DNA from: Paragorgia papillata
Taxonomy: Eukaryota > Cnidaria > Anthozoa > Scleralcyonacea > Coralliidae
Length of the DNA: 64,000 nucleotides
Reading direction: 5' to 3'
Assembly: GCA_035771165.1 (NCBI GenBank)
Contig: JAWNZC010000314.1
Coordinates: forward strand, 2,219,501-2,283,500
The translations under genes and the position numbers were made by a program. This document shows, one piece after another, positions 36,166 to 48,640 of the stretch. The notes beneath the pieces are model-generated. The model searched no databases. It was not told where the DNA came from and saw only the letters and a list, made by a program, of their open reading frames with translations. The first letter of the stretch is position 1. Each line of letters begins with the position of its first letter.

Positions 36166-36957
36166 ATAAGCAAGTCATTTTAGGCTGGCCAGAAGGAAAG
36201 CATAATTTTTCCGGTTCGCGGCCTCTGATCGAAAAGATTACATCCCTTAGCTCTTTAACGCTTAAAATGTTTTTCTTTTGTTCTTTCATTGTTTTTACTT
36301 TATTCTGTCGTTTATTCTTTAGTTCTTGGGGGTTGTTCATATGAGGCGGTGGCCCGGTTACCGGGCTGATTTTATATCACGAAAATCTTTCTTTTCCAAC
36401 TGCAACTAAAAGGAATTATATAATACTCCGTGTTCTGTACCTACAGAAAAACAAACCCACTTTTGCTTCGTTATGTGATTTTTCATTTCTCAAATAGTCG
36501 TAATAAAATGTTCGTGACATAAAATCAGCCCCGCCCGCCTAGCTCATATATATGAACGTCCCCTGAACGTCAAAGGGTTATAGACCAATTTAATAAGTGC
36601 AGAGTCATTTTCCGCCGTTGACGTCATTTTCAGGTTTTTGAATTCTATTGAAAAGTATACAAAAGCTAAGACAATAAACAAAATTGAAAAGAATTCAAAA
36701 GGAAAATTGAAAAGAAATTGACGTCAAGGGTGAAAATTACGTATTCTATACATATTAAAAATCTATATATTTTTATGTCACGAAAGTCTTTCTAACCGAC
36801 TCCAAAAAGGAATTATAGAATATCCTGTTTGCTGTACTTACAGGAAAACAAAGCCAATTTTGCTTTGTTATGTTCTTCTGTATTTCCCAAGCGAGTTTCT
36901 GTTTAGTTATTCTCTATTTGCACTTGACGTCATAGCGGCCATGCTGGAGGGACTTTA

Positions 36958-37190
36958 CAGTCATTTGCAACTCACTTTTCACCAAAATCTTCGGAAGTTC
37001 GTTGGGAAGTTCCCAAATTCGTTGGGAAATTCAAAGTTCGTTTTGAACTATGCATATGATTGGCTGCTAGGAACCAAGCAACCAATCAAATGCAGAATTC
37101 AAAACGAACTACGAACTCGCGAACGAACTTGCCAACTTCCGAACGAACTTCCGAAGATTTGGGTGAAAAGTGAGTTGCAAATGACTGTAA
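36958..37190. mobile_element. Foldback element private to right arm
   Basis: AGTCATTTGCAACTCACTTT at the left is inverted at the right end (GTGAGTTGCAAATGACT). Inner GAAGTTCGTTGGGAA blocks also pair. It interrupts sequence that is continuous at about 9595 in the left arm. Confidence 0.75.
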
Positions 37191-38195
37191 CAAACGAATC
37201 TCATTAGAAGCTATTTTATTTGAAGTATGTTTTAATCCAACGTGGCCGCCGTATCTTTGTCTCCTGATTCTCAAGGGATTGATTGCCAACCATCAATACA
37301 AGGACATGCACATCTTTGAACTGTAAACCTTACAATGTTTAACGTTACATAAATACTCTCTAGTTTCTGAGGCTCTCAGGATTTGTGGGTAGAGGGATCA
37401 TGTCAGATCATAACTGTTTATAGAGCATCTTTTTCAAATAAAATGCTATGTCGGTTACGTTATTAGTTATACTACATATGTGCAAGTTTCAGTTTTACAA
37501 GCAGTTCTTCAAAATAACTATGAATATTTATTTTTATTTAGCGTTCGATTATTTGAATGATCATAACCATGAACCAACGGAAGTAAAACCAGGTTAAAAA
37601 TACATCAAATCTTTAAGAGAAGAATTTTTTCTATGTCACCGCGTAACATACGCTCAAAAGCAATTTCTACTGATTATATATCATTCTTAATTATTTTTCT
37701 TAATTCTTTCTATTTTTTTATATGTTTCTTAAAGTCGTCGTTAATGTTTGCAGACTTATTTCGGTAAAGCGCTCTCAATTCGTCAGAATTTATGCTACAA
37801 AAATAAAATAGATATCGTTAGAAAGCTATTAATTTGTAGAACACAATGTTGTATTTGATTTTGCGATAAACACAAGCCAATAAAATAGTTGCGAATTTTT
37901 CAAGTAAAACCAGAGGGCTTCACTAAGGGGGGACTTAAGAACAAAGCGTTTCATTTTGTTCAAAAAATTTTATCGCAGTTCTATTTCGAGTTAAATTTCC
38001 AGCAAAACGTTGTCAGCGGTTTTTTATTTATTGCCTGGTTTCGACTTTGACTTATTTTGTCCGAATGTTGGTCGAAAAACAGCATTTTCTAATTTGGTCG
38101 TGAATAAATCAGCAAAACTCGACATATCAAAAAACGCTGACACCGTTTTGCTGGAAATTTATCTCGGAATTAACTGCAAAAAATATTTGTATAGG

Positions 38196-38810
38196 TAATA
38201 GCATGGTTTTGAGTGCAATTTGGAGAAAAACATGCACCAATGAGTTTTTCAAAGACTATCAAAATGACACGAGTGCTATTTGAAAAGCTCACGAGTGCAT
38301 GTCCATATTGCACTCAAAATGCTATTACTTATTAATAATATACATGAAAAAATGTCCAAGTGAACTGTACTTACATTACAGTGCCCTTTCGGCAGTGTCC
38401 ATGCACTCCTCGTATATTTGGTTGTTTAAAAACACGTTGCTTCTTCTACCGCTACTCGAGAAAGTTTACTAAAAGCACTAAAAGTTTTCTATTTTTCTTG
38501 CAGGTATACTTTACTTGACAACAATAAGAAATAATTAGCTTCAAATTTTAACAAATTGTTCTCCTCCGTTTCATATCTTGGCCGCCATATTTGTTTATTT
38601 CGTGCAGGAAGAGCCTGGGCACGAGGTTGGAAAAGGCCATGCGTCAAAATCCGTTGTAGAACGCGATTGGCTCTGTTCAGTTGTTATTGTTTTTGATTGG
38701 CTTATTCGCTTCAAAAATATATATGCACTGTATTTTTTTCTGTACTGTGTTTCCTTAAAACTGCACTGCTCTTAGCCAATCTAAATTGAGAAATTTTTTC
38801 ATGTATATTA
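38196..38810. repeat. Dispersed repeat, copy 1
   Basis: It begins GTAATAGCATGGTTTTGAGT and includes TTGCACTCAAAATGCTATTA, CCTCGTATATTTGGTTGTTT and AAATCCGTTGTAGAACG. The same order recurs at 50226-51005 in the intron between the two HYR exons of gene B. No ORF is conserved between the copies. Confidence 0.7.
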
Positions 38811-38812
38811 TT

Positions 38813-39177
38813 ACCGTATTTCCTCTATTAAGCCCCCCTTCTAATAAGTCCCCCCCCCTCCCTCTCATTCAGTGAAAAATAAAAATAAGCCCCCCTACTA
38901 TTAAGCCCCCCTCCTTTATTAAGCCTTCCCACAACATGACAAGAAAAATAATTGTTAAATATTTTACTTTTATTTATCATTCCTATGGTACATCTTGTTT
39001 TTTGTTACAATGTCTGAGACACACAAGTTCATATGTTCATAAATAAATAAATAGCTCCATTAACAGAAAATCGGTTACACATGGTTTTCGAAATTTGGAA
39101 AATTAAATAAGCCCCCTCCCTCCATTAAGCCCCCTCCCTCTAATAAGCCCCCTCTCTAAATAGAGGAAATACGGTAT
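38813..39177. mobile_element. MITE with ACCGTATTTCCTCTA ends
   Basis: Left end ACCGTATTTCCTCTATTAAG and right end AAATAGAGGAAATACGGT are inverted. The subterminal parts are rich in TAAGCCCCC. It is flanked by TA dinucleotides, suggesting a mariner-like target. Confidence 0.75.
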
Positions 39178-40193
39178 GAACAAAATAAACGTTTTTACTT
39201 GAGTCGCGCCAAGTGAAGCCCTCTGGTTTAAATTTAAAAATTCACAACTATTATTGGTTTGTGTTTATCGCAAAATCAAAGACAACATTGTATTCTACAA
39301 ATTAATTGCTTTCTAACGATATCTGTTTTATTTTTGTGGCATAAATTCTGACGAATTGAGAGCGCTTAATTGCCGAAGCGCTTAACCCCCACATGTATAG
39401 CTAAACAGTTTGCTGACTGTATGAGCTACACAACAATGCTAAAATAAAGAGATTTTGAGTGCTACGCCAAAAAGAAATTGTTTGAACACGAGCAAATTTT
39501 GCGTTGATTTATATTATATTGCATCGTTCAAATATGGCGGGTTCAACATTTTTATTCGTGGCTTCATAATTATGATTTTTCTATTTCTTATACTATGTTT
39601 CTCAACTCCCAAATGTTCTGCATAAAACGTTTGTTGATTCTATAAGCTACACAATAATGCGAAATTGAGGAGGTTTGGAGTGGTACGCTACAACGTTCTA
39701 AGGTTTTGAGCGCTTTTCACCGAAAGTATGTGACATAAAAACAATTTCCCTCTTAAATTTATAAAAAAAACATGCAGGCTCTAAGAAATCGCTAAAATCT
39801 TCCCGAAAATAATTAAAGAATTGTTAGAAAAGGTTTTGAGTTTCAATGACCCCGTGAAATCGGAGACGGTTCGAGTTCACGGACCGAAAGCTCAGAACAA
39901 TTAAAAATAAAAAACATGGTGTAAACCCAAAAACTATGAATTTGAATTTAATTGATATGCACATCATGCAAATAAGCTTCAAAGAAATAATTATAAACTT
40001 TTTACATTTTTTGTCACTCAAATTAAGAATACTTTTTTTTAAATTAAAACCTCACTCACACTCACCATAGTCAATCGAGATATGGTCTGGAAACTCAGCT
40101 AAAGTATTTGGTCTTTGCCTTTATGCATTTTTGTGCACGGTGTACGGTCACTGAACACATTATATTTTAGTATAATGAACGAATTGTCCAATA

Positions 40194-40361
40194 GATCGTT
40201 TTCATCTGACGTCACGGCGGCCATATTGGTGTACCAAAACAATGAAATGGCGGCCATATTGGTGTACGGTATGGGAATTAGCTCTTTCTTATTCAAATAT
40301 TTCGTATTGTTTCACCACCCCAATGGGGCCACCGATCACGTGAGTGAAAACGATCTATAGC
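40194..40361. mobile_element. MITE with AGATCGTTTTCA ends
   Basis: AGATCGTTTTCATCTGACGT and GTGAGTGAAAACGATCT form the ends, with CGGCCATATTGGTGTAC twice inside. The left arm near 2598 shows the uninterrupted site (CTATTGGACAATTC). Confidence 0.78.
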
Positions 40362-40589
40362 CACGTTTCAGTGCAATCACTCAACCGTGCTATTTAAATA
40401 TTAATAAACCTAAAACAAAGGATGTGCACGGTGTAAGGTACGGTTCAGCATAAAATCACAGCTCATTATAGGCGCTATGACGTTTGCCGAGTTTCCAGAC
40501 CATATCTCGATTGACTATGCACTCACACTCCATGAGTGGCCCCTCACACTCAATAAGTGCAACTCGATCAACACTCAACGAGTCTCCAC

Positions 40590-41558
40590 CAGTGAATTCT
40601 ATATAAGGACTGGAACGATACCTATAAACCAAATTTTGAAGCCGTCATGGAGGCTGACATGCAGGGCGGCCCCAGTCCTCTTTATATGCAAGAAAATCTT
40701 TATTTTTTAAGTTATATTTTATGAACCAATTACAAAGAAATGCAAACATGCTACAGTAATAGATACTTCTTCTAAAGGCTTTTAGCAGCAAAAACGTAGC
40801 TTGAATAGTTTGACAAAAAACACATTTCGAAACCGCGCGGATCTCTTGATTTTTTGTAGGGCAGCTCCAAGTGTTGAGTCAGTTGAGGTATCAAAAGTCC
40901 AGAAAAAAGTCTATGAACTATCTTGAATCAAATACAGATAGCATTAATCAGGGCTAAAGCCTACTGAAATCTATTGGCTATAATCTGTCGAGCATATGGA
41001 TGCTGACATGATCAATAAAAACCATAAATATTAAATTTTCTGAACAGTCAAAAAATCGAACAAAACACAGAAATACGACAGTGTTTTAAAGGCATCAAAG
41101 ATAAAACATATATGTGGTCTTACAATGATTCAAAAGGTATGAGGAGACTATTCATAAGAGCAAAGACACAGCTTGACAGGGTTGCAAGAATTCATAAAAT
41201 AAAGACGAATAAATACTAAATATAACCTGAATTTTCGTCAGGAGTTTCCATCAATCCAAGCAAAATTTTGCTTTCGTTTGGCAATATATTTCCTCCTTCT
41301 ATCTAGTTTGCCAGCAAACATACCTCAGACAGAAAGGACAATGATTCTAATACATACTGGCTTCGTTATATCAATTCAAATGAAGTTCAACTACAAAAAA
41401 ATAAAAAATTCTCGCTGGGCAATTGTCTGTTTTCTACCGCTCCTTGGACGTTGGTCAGACGTTCATGTGTTGCCCCCAGCAGCCGGAAGTTTGGCTTCAT
41501 CCAATCATAGGGCCGACCTTATGGAGGTATCGTTCCAGTCTTTATAAATAATTCACTG
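40590..41558. mobile_element. Non-autonomous hAT-like element, 8-bp TSD
   Basis: Ends CAGTGAATT and AATTCACTG are followed inwards by paired TATAAGGACTGGAACGATAC / GTATCGTTCCAGTCTTTATA. GTCTCCAC lies immediately outside both ends (40582-40589 and 41559-41566). The left arm carries a single uninterrupted copy of that site near 1965-1972. The CAGTG-type terminus and 8-bp duplication fit hAT. The 969-bp interior has no recognisable transposase. Confidence 0.82.
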
Positions 41559-41847
41559 GTCTCCACTCACCGTCACTGAGTATGAGATAACACTCACTCT
41601 CCAACCATTCAATTGAATGTTTAGAGTGAGTGTAGCCTCATACTCAGTGAGGGTACGTATTTGCTTAGTAAATTCATTGGCGTAGTAATTTTGAAAAACT
41701 ACCTTGTCTAATCCAAGAAAATGAAAAAAGTTAAAGTTTATGTAAAAATAGAGGATTTTTTTATCAGATATAAAACCACGGACATGGTACTGATTCACTT
41801 TGTATTTTCCTCATGAATCATTACAAAATTTTTGAAAATATTTTTAG

Positions 41848-42149
41848 AGTGTAAAATTGATCTCTTGATAATTTGGGACAATTCAAAATCTATTGGCAAA
41901 ACCGCTTTTGACAACCAAATAAAAACCTTCTTCAGGAGTCTCATCAACAACGAGGATTTAAATGTTGGTCCGGAAGGAACACATATAGGCATAATCACCT
42001 TTAGTACCCAAAAAAACACTAAAGTGTTGCTGAAATTTGGAGAGAAAACAACAAAAGGTGACTTACTGAAGTATATTAAAGGATTGACGTGGGAAGAGTT
42101 AGAAGGCGACGCTACAAGAACTGGGATGTCTTTAATGCTAGCCAATCAG
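41848..42149 (+). CDS. Gene B, vWA exon 1
   Basis: This 302-base exon, phase 1 in and 0 out, encodes the first half of a vWA domain. DNSKS is the MIDAS DxSxS. A hydrophobic strand follows (HIGIITFST), then TRTGMSLMLANQ holding the likely MIDAS Thr. The donor is CAG/GTATCT. It reads straight into IFHQESPLNG of the exon at 46615. Compared with gene C (1385-1686) it differs at 22 bases in 19 codons, and 17 of those codons change the amino acid. The next intron is 4.5 kb. It has no internal stop. Metal-dependent ligand binding outside the cell is the expected family role; the partner is unknown. Confidence 0.9.
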
Positions 42150-42974
42150 GTATCTTTTTCTATAGGTAGTTTTGTGAAATATTGTTTTTGTAATTAATGG
42201 TTTTTGAAAAGTAAATTAACATTTGCAATTAAGGTGCTTGGAAAAAGAAATGTTTTGAAAAGCAAACTAATGAGATAAAAGTACACTCTTGTGTGTAATT
42301 AGGCTAGATGAATTGATATAAACCAAATTAATTACATATAAATAAGTTTTGTGGAAACACCACGTAAAATATTTCTTTGCTAAGCTTTCGGCCTGTTGAC
42401 TCTTGACAGAAGGACAGCCATTAAACAGCACGTGGTGTGCTCTATTCGGAGAACATTCTTGATTTTGTTTTCTAATTAATAAAATTAACGTGATACGCCA
42501 TTGTATTCTCACGTGATTTAATTGATCAGTTGCTTAGTTTATAAATGACGTGAGCCAACAACTTGTTGTCATTGCTCTGACGAGGGCCTGAGTCAACAGG
42601 CTGAAAGCTTAGCAAAGAAATATTTTACGTGGTGTTACCACAAAACTTATTTATATTACATTATCGCCATGAAGACTTTCAAAGAATTAAATTAATTACA
42701 CTTTCAAAGTTGCTACCTTAAATCTGTCTGCCATCTTGGATACATTTTTTTTTATAAAATAACATTTTGAAAACAAGCGCGGCGATTGGTTGAAAGCCGT
42801 GTTTCTATAACTTTATGGAAACATGGCAAGGTCCACGCCATTCAATACGCCATCATTACGGTGTAGGATACGCAATTATACGCCATCATACGCCATCATA
42901 CGCCATTATGAAGAGTAAGGAGAATTTACGCTTTGATGCAGTGATTATTTTTACGTTCTATATCTATTTTCGAC

Positions 42975-43165
42975 AGGTTATTTTATAAAGGAAATAGAAA
43001 ACATTTTTTCCGTGTTCCCATAGAGTTATAGAAACACTTGTGGAAGTTTGGGAGAACTCGAAATAGCGTGGAAACACTCGCCCACTACAATTTCTCGTTC
43101 TCCCAAACTTCCACTCGTGTTTCTATAACTCTATGGAAACACGGAAAATGTTTTCTATTTCTTAA
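42975..43165. mobile_element. Foldback element private to right arm
   Basis: GAAATAGAAAACATTTTTTC and CCCATAGAGTTATAGAAACA at the left are inverted at 43105-43162. The left arm lacks this sequence (directly continuous near 800). The adjacent 42745-42970 is also private and holds TACGCCATCA short repeats. Confidence 0.7.
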
Positions 43166-43478
43166 ATGTGAATGTGACGTCACAGCTACGTCGACCCTAG
43201 AGTGAAAACCAGCTGTCCTACTGACGTAATAAATTCGTAGTAGCCGCTTATTTCAGTACGAGATTTTCCTTGAAACTCGTACTCATTCTCGTTCCCAGAT
43301 CCCCTACTTTCCTTAGCACGGCCACACGAAATTTCTTGAGGTTCAGGAGACATGGATATTGCGTAATGCGTGATTGGTTGATTAAATTACCGACCGGAAG
43401 TAACATTGTGACATTGAAGCTCATGTAGAGGTCACAACATTTATTTATTTATTTATTATGCTTTGCCACTAACGGTAT

Positions 43479-45038
43479 ATATGAGAAATATTCACACCTA
43501 CAATTAAATTATTACTAAATATTCATACCTACAACCTAAATTATTACTGAGGATGGATGAAAACAACATAAACAATTCTCCAACCCTCCGTCTTCAACCA
43601 AACAGGTTATCAGCTGCAAAAATGCTAACAAATATCTTATCATGAAAAATCATCCTGTGTTGATATTTGAAATTAAAGTTACTGTGAAATTGCGAAAATC
43701 ATCAAATTTTTACATAGCAGTACGATCAGACCTGACAATGTTTTCCCAATGAAAATATGCCAGCCATGCTACAACCTACAGGGCTTTACAAAAAATAGTA
43801 GAATCTCACTGAATGTGCCAGGAAACAACAATAGCTGCACAAGTGATATTAGTATATGTTGGTTTTCACAAAGCGTTGCGGGTTTTGACGACTTGACAAC
43901 TTCGCGTGTCAACCTGGCATCTGTTTCGATACGACCTCGTCGGGATGCGAACACAACGTTTCCGTTCATGTATTGTTTATTCAAGGACGAACAGGAACAA
44001 AGCTTTACCCAATTCCGACCAATTTTGCCTCGTATGCCACCTTCTAAAACGAGATGTCTTTCAATATAATTTTTGAACACGAACGAGGACGAACAGCCCG
44101 ACAAACCTTTGGCCTCAATGAAGACAAATGGAGAACCTGCCGTCCGTAACCTCTAAACAAGAACAACTCCATAAAACTTTATTTTATATGGAATATGTTT
44201 GTTGGTTTGTTTCTGGTGATATATACAAATTTTTCTTTGCTTCTGACACGTCCAGGTTGACAAATATGTTGACGACAACAGTGGAAAAGACAATTTATTT
44301 TTCAGCCGAAAACCATTTAAAACAAGCAAATAGCCAACACAAAACTCGAACTATTTTTGTTAGATGAAACATTTATTGAAATATACAACTTGAAAGATTA
44401 AAGATAGCGAGAATAAACAAAACAGGGTTTTCAAAAATTCACTCGTCAGTTCATGGACCTACAACTCGACGTGCATCATACAATATCGTTTTATACATAA
44501 GTTTGAACATGATCTTGGCATCTTGCAGCTTTTACATTCCTTCCCAAAAAACTATGTTACAAAAGCGTCCTTTTCGCACCATGTTTACGTTTTAGGCACA
44601 AGGCGATGAAAAATCAATAAAACTAATCAAATTACTTCCACAAAAAGTCAAAAACTGTTTTGACATATCCAAGCGTGCAAAGGGACAAGGTATAGATAAC
44701 TTTGACTTTGCAAACACCGGATGTCCTAAAATCTAGGACATCCGGAATCCATGTCTCTAGAGCCCCAATAATTTTCCTGCGGCCGCGCTAAGAAAAGTAG
44801 GGGATCTGGAAACGAGAATGACTCGTGCTAAGATAAAACGCTACTACAAGTTCATCACGTCAGTACGAGATGGCGCGTACAATGGGGAATCTCGTACGGT
44901 AGTCGTATTGCCTCCCTATTGCCTCAAGGGTCACGTCGACCTTATTTGAAATGCATCTCTATACACACTGCACGTTAGTATAAAAGCCAGGAGGCTCAGC
45001 CACATCAACTTTTCCATTTTATGTTTAAATTTTTATTC
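43479..45038. other. Intron 2 of gene B, no exon seen
   Basis: Overlapping open frames on both strands near 43750-44100 carry no recognisable domain. A fragment at 44760-44900 resembles 180-300 and 43220-43350 (CGCTAAGAAAAGTAGGGG), so it is a dispersed repeat. Confidence 0.4.
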
Positions 45039-45042
45039 TTAA

Positions 45043-45322
45043 AGGTGCTGTCCAGTTCGTTCTGCGCATGTACGAAACTAATCTTTACTTCTTTATTTAC
45101 CAAAAATATACTGATACCTTATTCAAGGTTGTAAGCTTTTCTTGCTTGCTCTTCATTACTGTACCCGAAACTAAACATTTTTAGAAGAAATCCGAAGAGA
45201 TATGTTGCTTCGAACGGTTTACACTGAGCTGAGTACTTCATGTAATTATCTACGAATGTTATGTTTTGAGGTGCTCAAAACAAAGATGGCGGATCATGCG
45301 CAGAACGCGCTGGATATCACCT
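45043..45322. mobile_element. TTAA-flanked MITE, intact copy
   Basis: AGGTGCTGTCCAGTTCGTTC and CAGAACGCGCTGGATATCAC are inverted ends, with TTAA on each side (45039-45042 and 45323-45326). Its interior matches the two ends of the interrupted copy at 23326-25752. Confidence 0.78.
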
Positions 45323-45795
45323 TTAACTTTCAACATTTTATTTTTACGTTTTAACTTTCTATTTTTGCGTTTCAACTACTCATTTTTAACTTATATTTTC
45401 AAATTTTAACTTTTTATTTTTAATTATATAACTTTTTGTTTTCACGTTTAAAACTTTTACTTTTATGTTTTATTATTTATTTTTAACTTTCAACATTCTA
45501 TTTTTACGTTTTAACTTTCTATTTTTGCGTTTCAACTTTTCATTTTTATTAAACTTTTAGCTTTTTGTTTTCAACTTTTAACTTTTCATTTTTAACTTTT
45601 AACTCTCTATTTTTAACTTTTAACCTTTTGCTTTCAACTTTTTAGTTTCTAATTTTTAACTTTAAACTTTTTATTTTGTCATATTTTTATAAAATTGAAA
45701 AGTTGAAACGTAAAAATGAAAAGTTGAAACGCAAAAATTAAAAAGTTAAAACGTAAAAATAAAATGATAAAAGTTAAAAATAAAATGTTAGTATA
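45323..45795. repeat. T-rich AACTTTTTATTTTT simple repeat
   Basis: Imperfect short units such as TTTCAACTTTTCATTTTTA run to about 45680, then their reverse complement (AAAAGTTGAAACGTAAAAAT) to 45795. The pattern resumes at 46438-46520. Confidence 0.8.
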
Positions 45796-46310
45796 GGAAA
45801 TAACACGGTTCGAGAAGAATTAATGAAAAATCGCACGCGTGTTTGGCGAAATCTTCATAGTACTTCGCCAAACGAATATTTCCCCAAACACAAGTGCGAT
45901 TTTTCATTAATTCTTCGAGAACAAGTGTTATTTCCTTTTAATAACATTTCAATCAATTTTACCTTTTCTCAAAGCTTGACAAAACGGCGAAACTATAAAC
46001 ATCAAACTCAGCATATGAAAAGGACGTCGAGTTCTTTCACAGCGTGACATTGATATAAACAGCATCTTTGAGTAATGTCTTCATCTAATTTTCAATTGTT
46101 TTAAGTTAACCTTTACTTAACTTTCTTCGTGACTAACTTCTTGAACGCTCGGCAAAAGCAAGTAAACCAGGACTCGTGTGGTTGAACTGACTTGTTCACT
46201 GTCAGCAATTGTTTCCATCTGCCAAACTGACATGACGTCATTTTGGGTCGTATCAAACGTTGCCGTATCAAGTCAGTTTGGCAGATGGAAACAAGTATTT
46301 ACTGCAAACA
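45796..46310. mobile_element. Two hairpin elements in intron 2
   Basis: 45797-45942 is a hairpin (GGAAATAACACGGTTCGAGA facing TTCGAGAACAAGTGTTATTT). 46207-46298 is a second (GTTTCCATCTGCCAAACTGA facing its complement). Both sit inside the simple-repeat block just before vWA exon 2. Confidence 0.65.
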
Positions 46311-46614
46311 CCCGGATGTATGGTATTTAAAAAAATACCACATGTGGTATTTTTTTTAAATACCTCTAGTAAAACAATTTAAATTTAATACAGATGTCAT
46401 TAGCCAATCAGGAATGAGTAAAATTGATTGAAATGTTATTAAAAGTTAAAAATACAGAGTTAAAAGTTAAAAATAGAACGTTAAGAGGTGAAAATATGTT
46501 AAAACATAAAAAAGAAAAGTTGATGTGATCTCCTGGGCTTCTATACGTTAATAGATTCTAATCAGAAACATCAGAGTTTTCTAAAACTTTTTGAAATTGT
46601 TTTTCGTCTTATAG

Positions 46615-46987
46615 ATTTTTCATCAAGAGAGTCCTTTGAACGGGGGTGTGGGGAGAAGAAACGTGAAAGACGTAGTGATGATTGTCACTGACGGCAGTCC
46701 AATCAGAGCTAGAGGCGACACAACGTACGGCTATTATGATTACGATGATAAACCCGAAGTATATGCCAGTAAACGACGCCGGAAAGGAGAGACATAAATG
46801 GCTAACGCTTTATCGGCGAAACTGCACAAAAAGGAAATTCGGGTTGTTGGTGTTTACATTGGTACAAACGGCGACCCAGAATTGCTGGAAAAGTGGACAA
46901 CTACACCGTCCGACGCGATCCAAACAAACAAAGCAGAATTTGACAAGGTTGTTTCTACAATGGTAGACAAATCGTGCAAAAAAACAG
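46615..46987 (+). CDS. Gene B, vWA exon 2 with in-frame stop
   Basis: The exon starts after CTTATAG in phase 0 and continues the domain: IFHQESPLNGGVG, then VVMIVTDGSP, whose Asp-Gly is the third MIDAS element, and IRVVGVYIGTNGDPELL, the following vWA strand. The donor is ACAG/GTGAGA, phase 1. At 46795-46797 the frame reads TAA between KGET and MANALSAKL. The frame is the same on both sides, so one substitution (for example from AAA) would explain it. As read, the product ends inside the vWA domain and the HYR and galaxin parts are lost. It may be a true nonsense allele, a sequencing error or stop readthrough. Confidence 0.85.
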
Positions 46988-48598
46988 GTGAGAAGAAATT
47001 ACTGACACTAATTCATAAATTATAGTTAATGAAAAAAAACATGGTTTGAAAGCTCGACAGAAGTCATATTGTTTTATGTTTCTGTTCAGGTTTATGGAAA
47101 TTTGTGCACTTTCACGGTTACTGAACATATTGGTTTCCGCACGTATAAAAAATAAATCATCCAATAGCGGCGTTTGGGTTCACCTACTCAATCGTACAGT
47201 TCAAATATTGATAAAGCTAAAACAAAAGATTTGTGCACCTTCAGGTACCTTTCAACACTGAATCGTAGTTCGATTGTTAAACGCTTTGAAGTTTTCTGGG
47301 TTTCCAAACCATGTTTATTTTCTATATATATTACATACAAGAAAGACAAAACTGGTCCATGCATGAAAAACAAAAAAAAACCTGTCACACTGAAAACTCA
47401 AAACAGCCATATATCACGCGCGCATACAGTATAGCAATAAAAGTTGATTGATCCAAGGGCTTGTTTATATGGTCCAAGGTGGGGGCCACTTCGTTGCGTT
47501 CATATAAGAAACCGGGTTCGCGCACGCTTGCCGAGATCTCAGTAAGCGGGATGAAATTTCCGCCGTATGAACACTTAATTCGTCCCGGTTATAACGGATG
47601 AAGTCTCTGGCAAGGACAAAAAGTTGGGTTTTTCTTCGATGAGATTTAAGGATAGTTGAAGATTTTATTCTTTATTAGAATATAAATCACAATTGTATAA
47701 TAAAAGGATTGATTTTGAAGCAAACAAACCTGTGTAATTACTAATACAACAAAATTGTTATCTTTGATGGTTAATGTCTAGCAGTATGTCTTGTCACGTA
47801 TTATCGGACAAGCTATTTTTTTTTTAAACGGGTAAATCGTTAGTATTATTTGAGTGGATAATTCGCCCATATCGCTTTACAAAATTAGAAACATGAGCGT
47901 ATTTATACACGCAAACACATACGCACATTTATACAATACACATACATATACACATTTATACATATATAGAGGTCTATAGGAAACCTTAATAGGTTTTTAA
48001 AGACCCACAAGTCTTACAATTAAACAGTAACTATATTTGTGAAATAATTGAGGAAATAATTAATGAGGTTAAGAAGCAATCAAAACGTAGCATTCAAGTC
48101 ACATGTATAGTAACGTCTGTAAATCCCAATAAAATCATCTTTTGAACAAAGTGATCTGTATCAAAAGTTAAGAATACTAATTAGCCTTCTTGGTGATCTT
48201 TATCAAAAGTTATGAATACTAATTAGCTTCATTCTATTGTTTCATTTCACAAATACGATAAAGCATTCGTGTCCGATCTGTATGGGGATTTACTTCGGCT
48301 CGCCTTGTAAATCCCCATACAGATCGGCCGCTCATGCTTTATCTATTACATAAAGTGACTATCGTATATATGTTACAGAGAAATTTGGTTAATAAAATTA
48401 GGAAGATTGATTTCATTTATGACTTCTCCGCGTTAGGCGAGATGAAAACTACCATATAAACGAGACACAAGACAGACTTAGTCTCGCTTACGGGGACAAT
48501 ATGAACTGGCCCAAACTTGAAACAGATTGACCCAAAATACAAAGTTTATACCTATTACGACATAAATGTCTAACGAAAATGTTTATTTTTATCCCCAG
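46988..48598. other. Intron of gene B, no exon seen
   Basis: Repeat debris only. 48250-48345 is a small hairpin (CGATAAAGCATTCGTGTCCG facing AGATCGGCCGCTCATGC), related to 9150-9230. No domain-bearing exon was identified. Confidence 0.5.
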
Positions 48599-48640
48599 AC
48601 TGTAAGAAAGACCCTATGAATGCAGACTGCTTCAGACCAG
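48599..48640 (+). CDS. Gene B, 14-residue Cys linker exon
   Basis: The exon lies between acceptor ATCCCCAG and donor CCAG/GTAAGA, phase 1-1. With the preceding G it encodes DCKKDPMNADCFRP. It adds two cysteines between the vWA and the first HYR domain, probably a small disulphide loop or hinge. It keeps the frame from 46987 to 49899, which is the main reason to accept it. Confidence 0.75.

Larger units (their letters stand above)
35195..43478. repeat. Right arm of the long inverted duplication
   Basis: This is the inverted partner of 37-12800. It starts about 100 bases after the exon at 34812-35094 and ends at the GTTAGTGG motif near 43470. Private insertions in this arm include MITEs at 36003-36165 and 40194-40361, foldbacks at 36958-37190 and 42975-43165, a hAT-like element at 40590-41558, and a block at about 38190-39180. 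It carries the vWA exon of gene B. Confidence 0.9.

Noticed and set aside
41795..42145. Open frame on the minus strand over gene B vWA exon
   Set aside because: Antisense shadow of 41848-42149.
43749..44104. Two overlapping ~110-codon frames on opposite strands
   Set aside because: No domain, no splice or polyadenylation context; located in an intron of gene B.
46682..46966. 94-codon open frame over vWA exon 2
   Set aside because: Wrong frame; the vWA motifs VVMIVTDG and IRVVGVYIG are in the frame containing the TAA.
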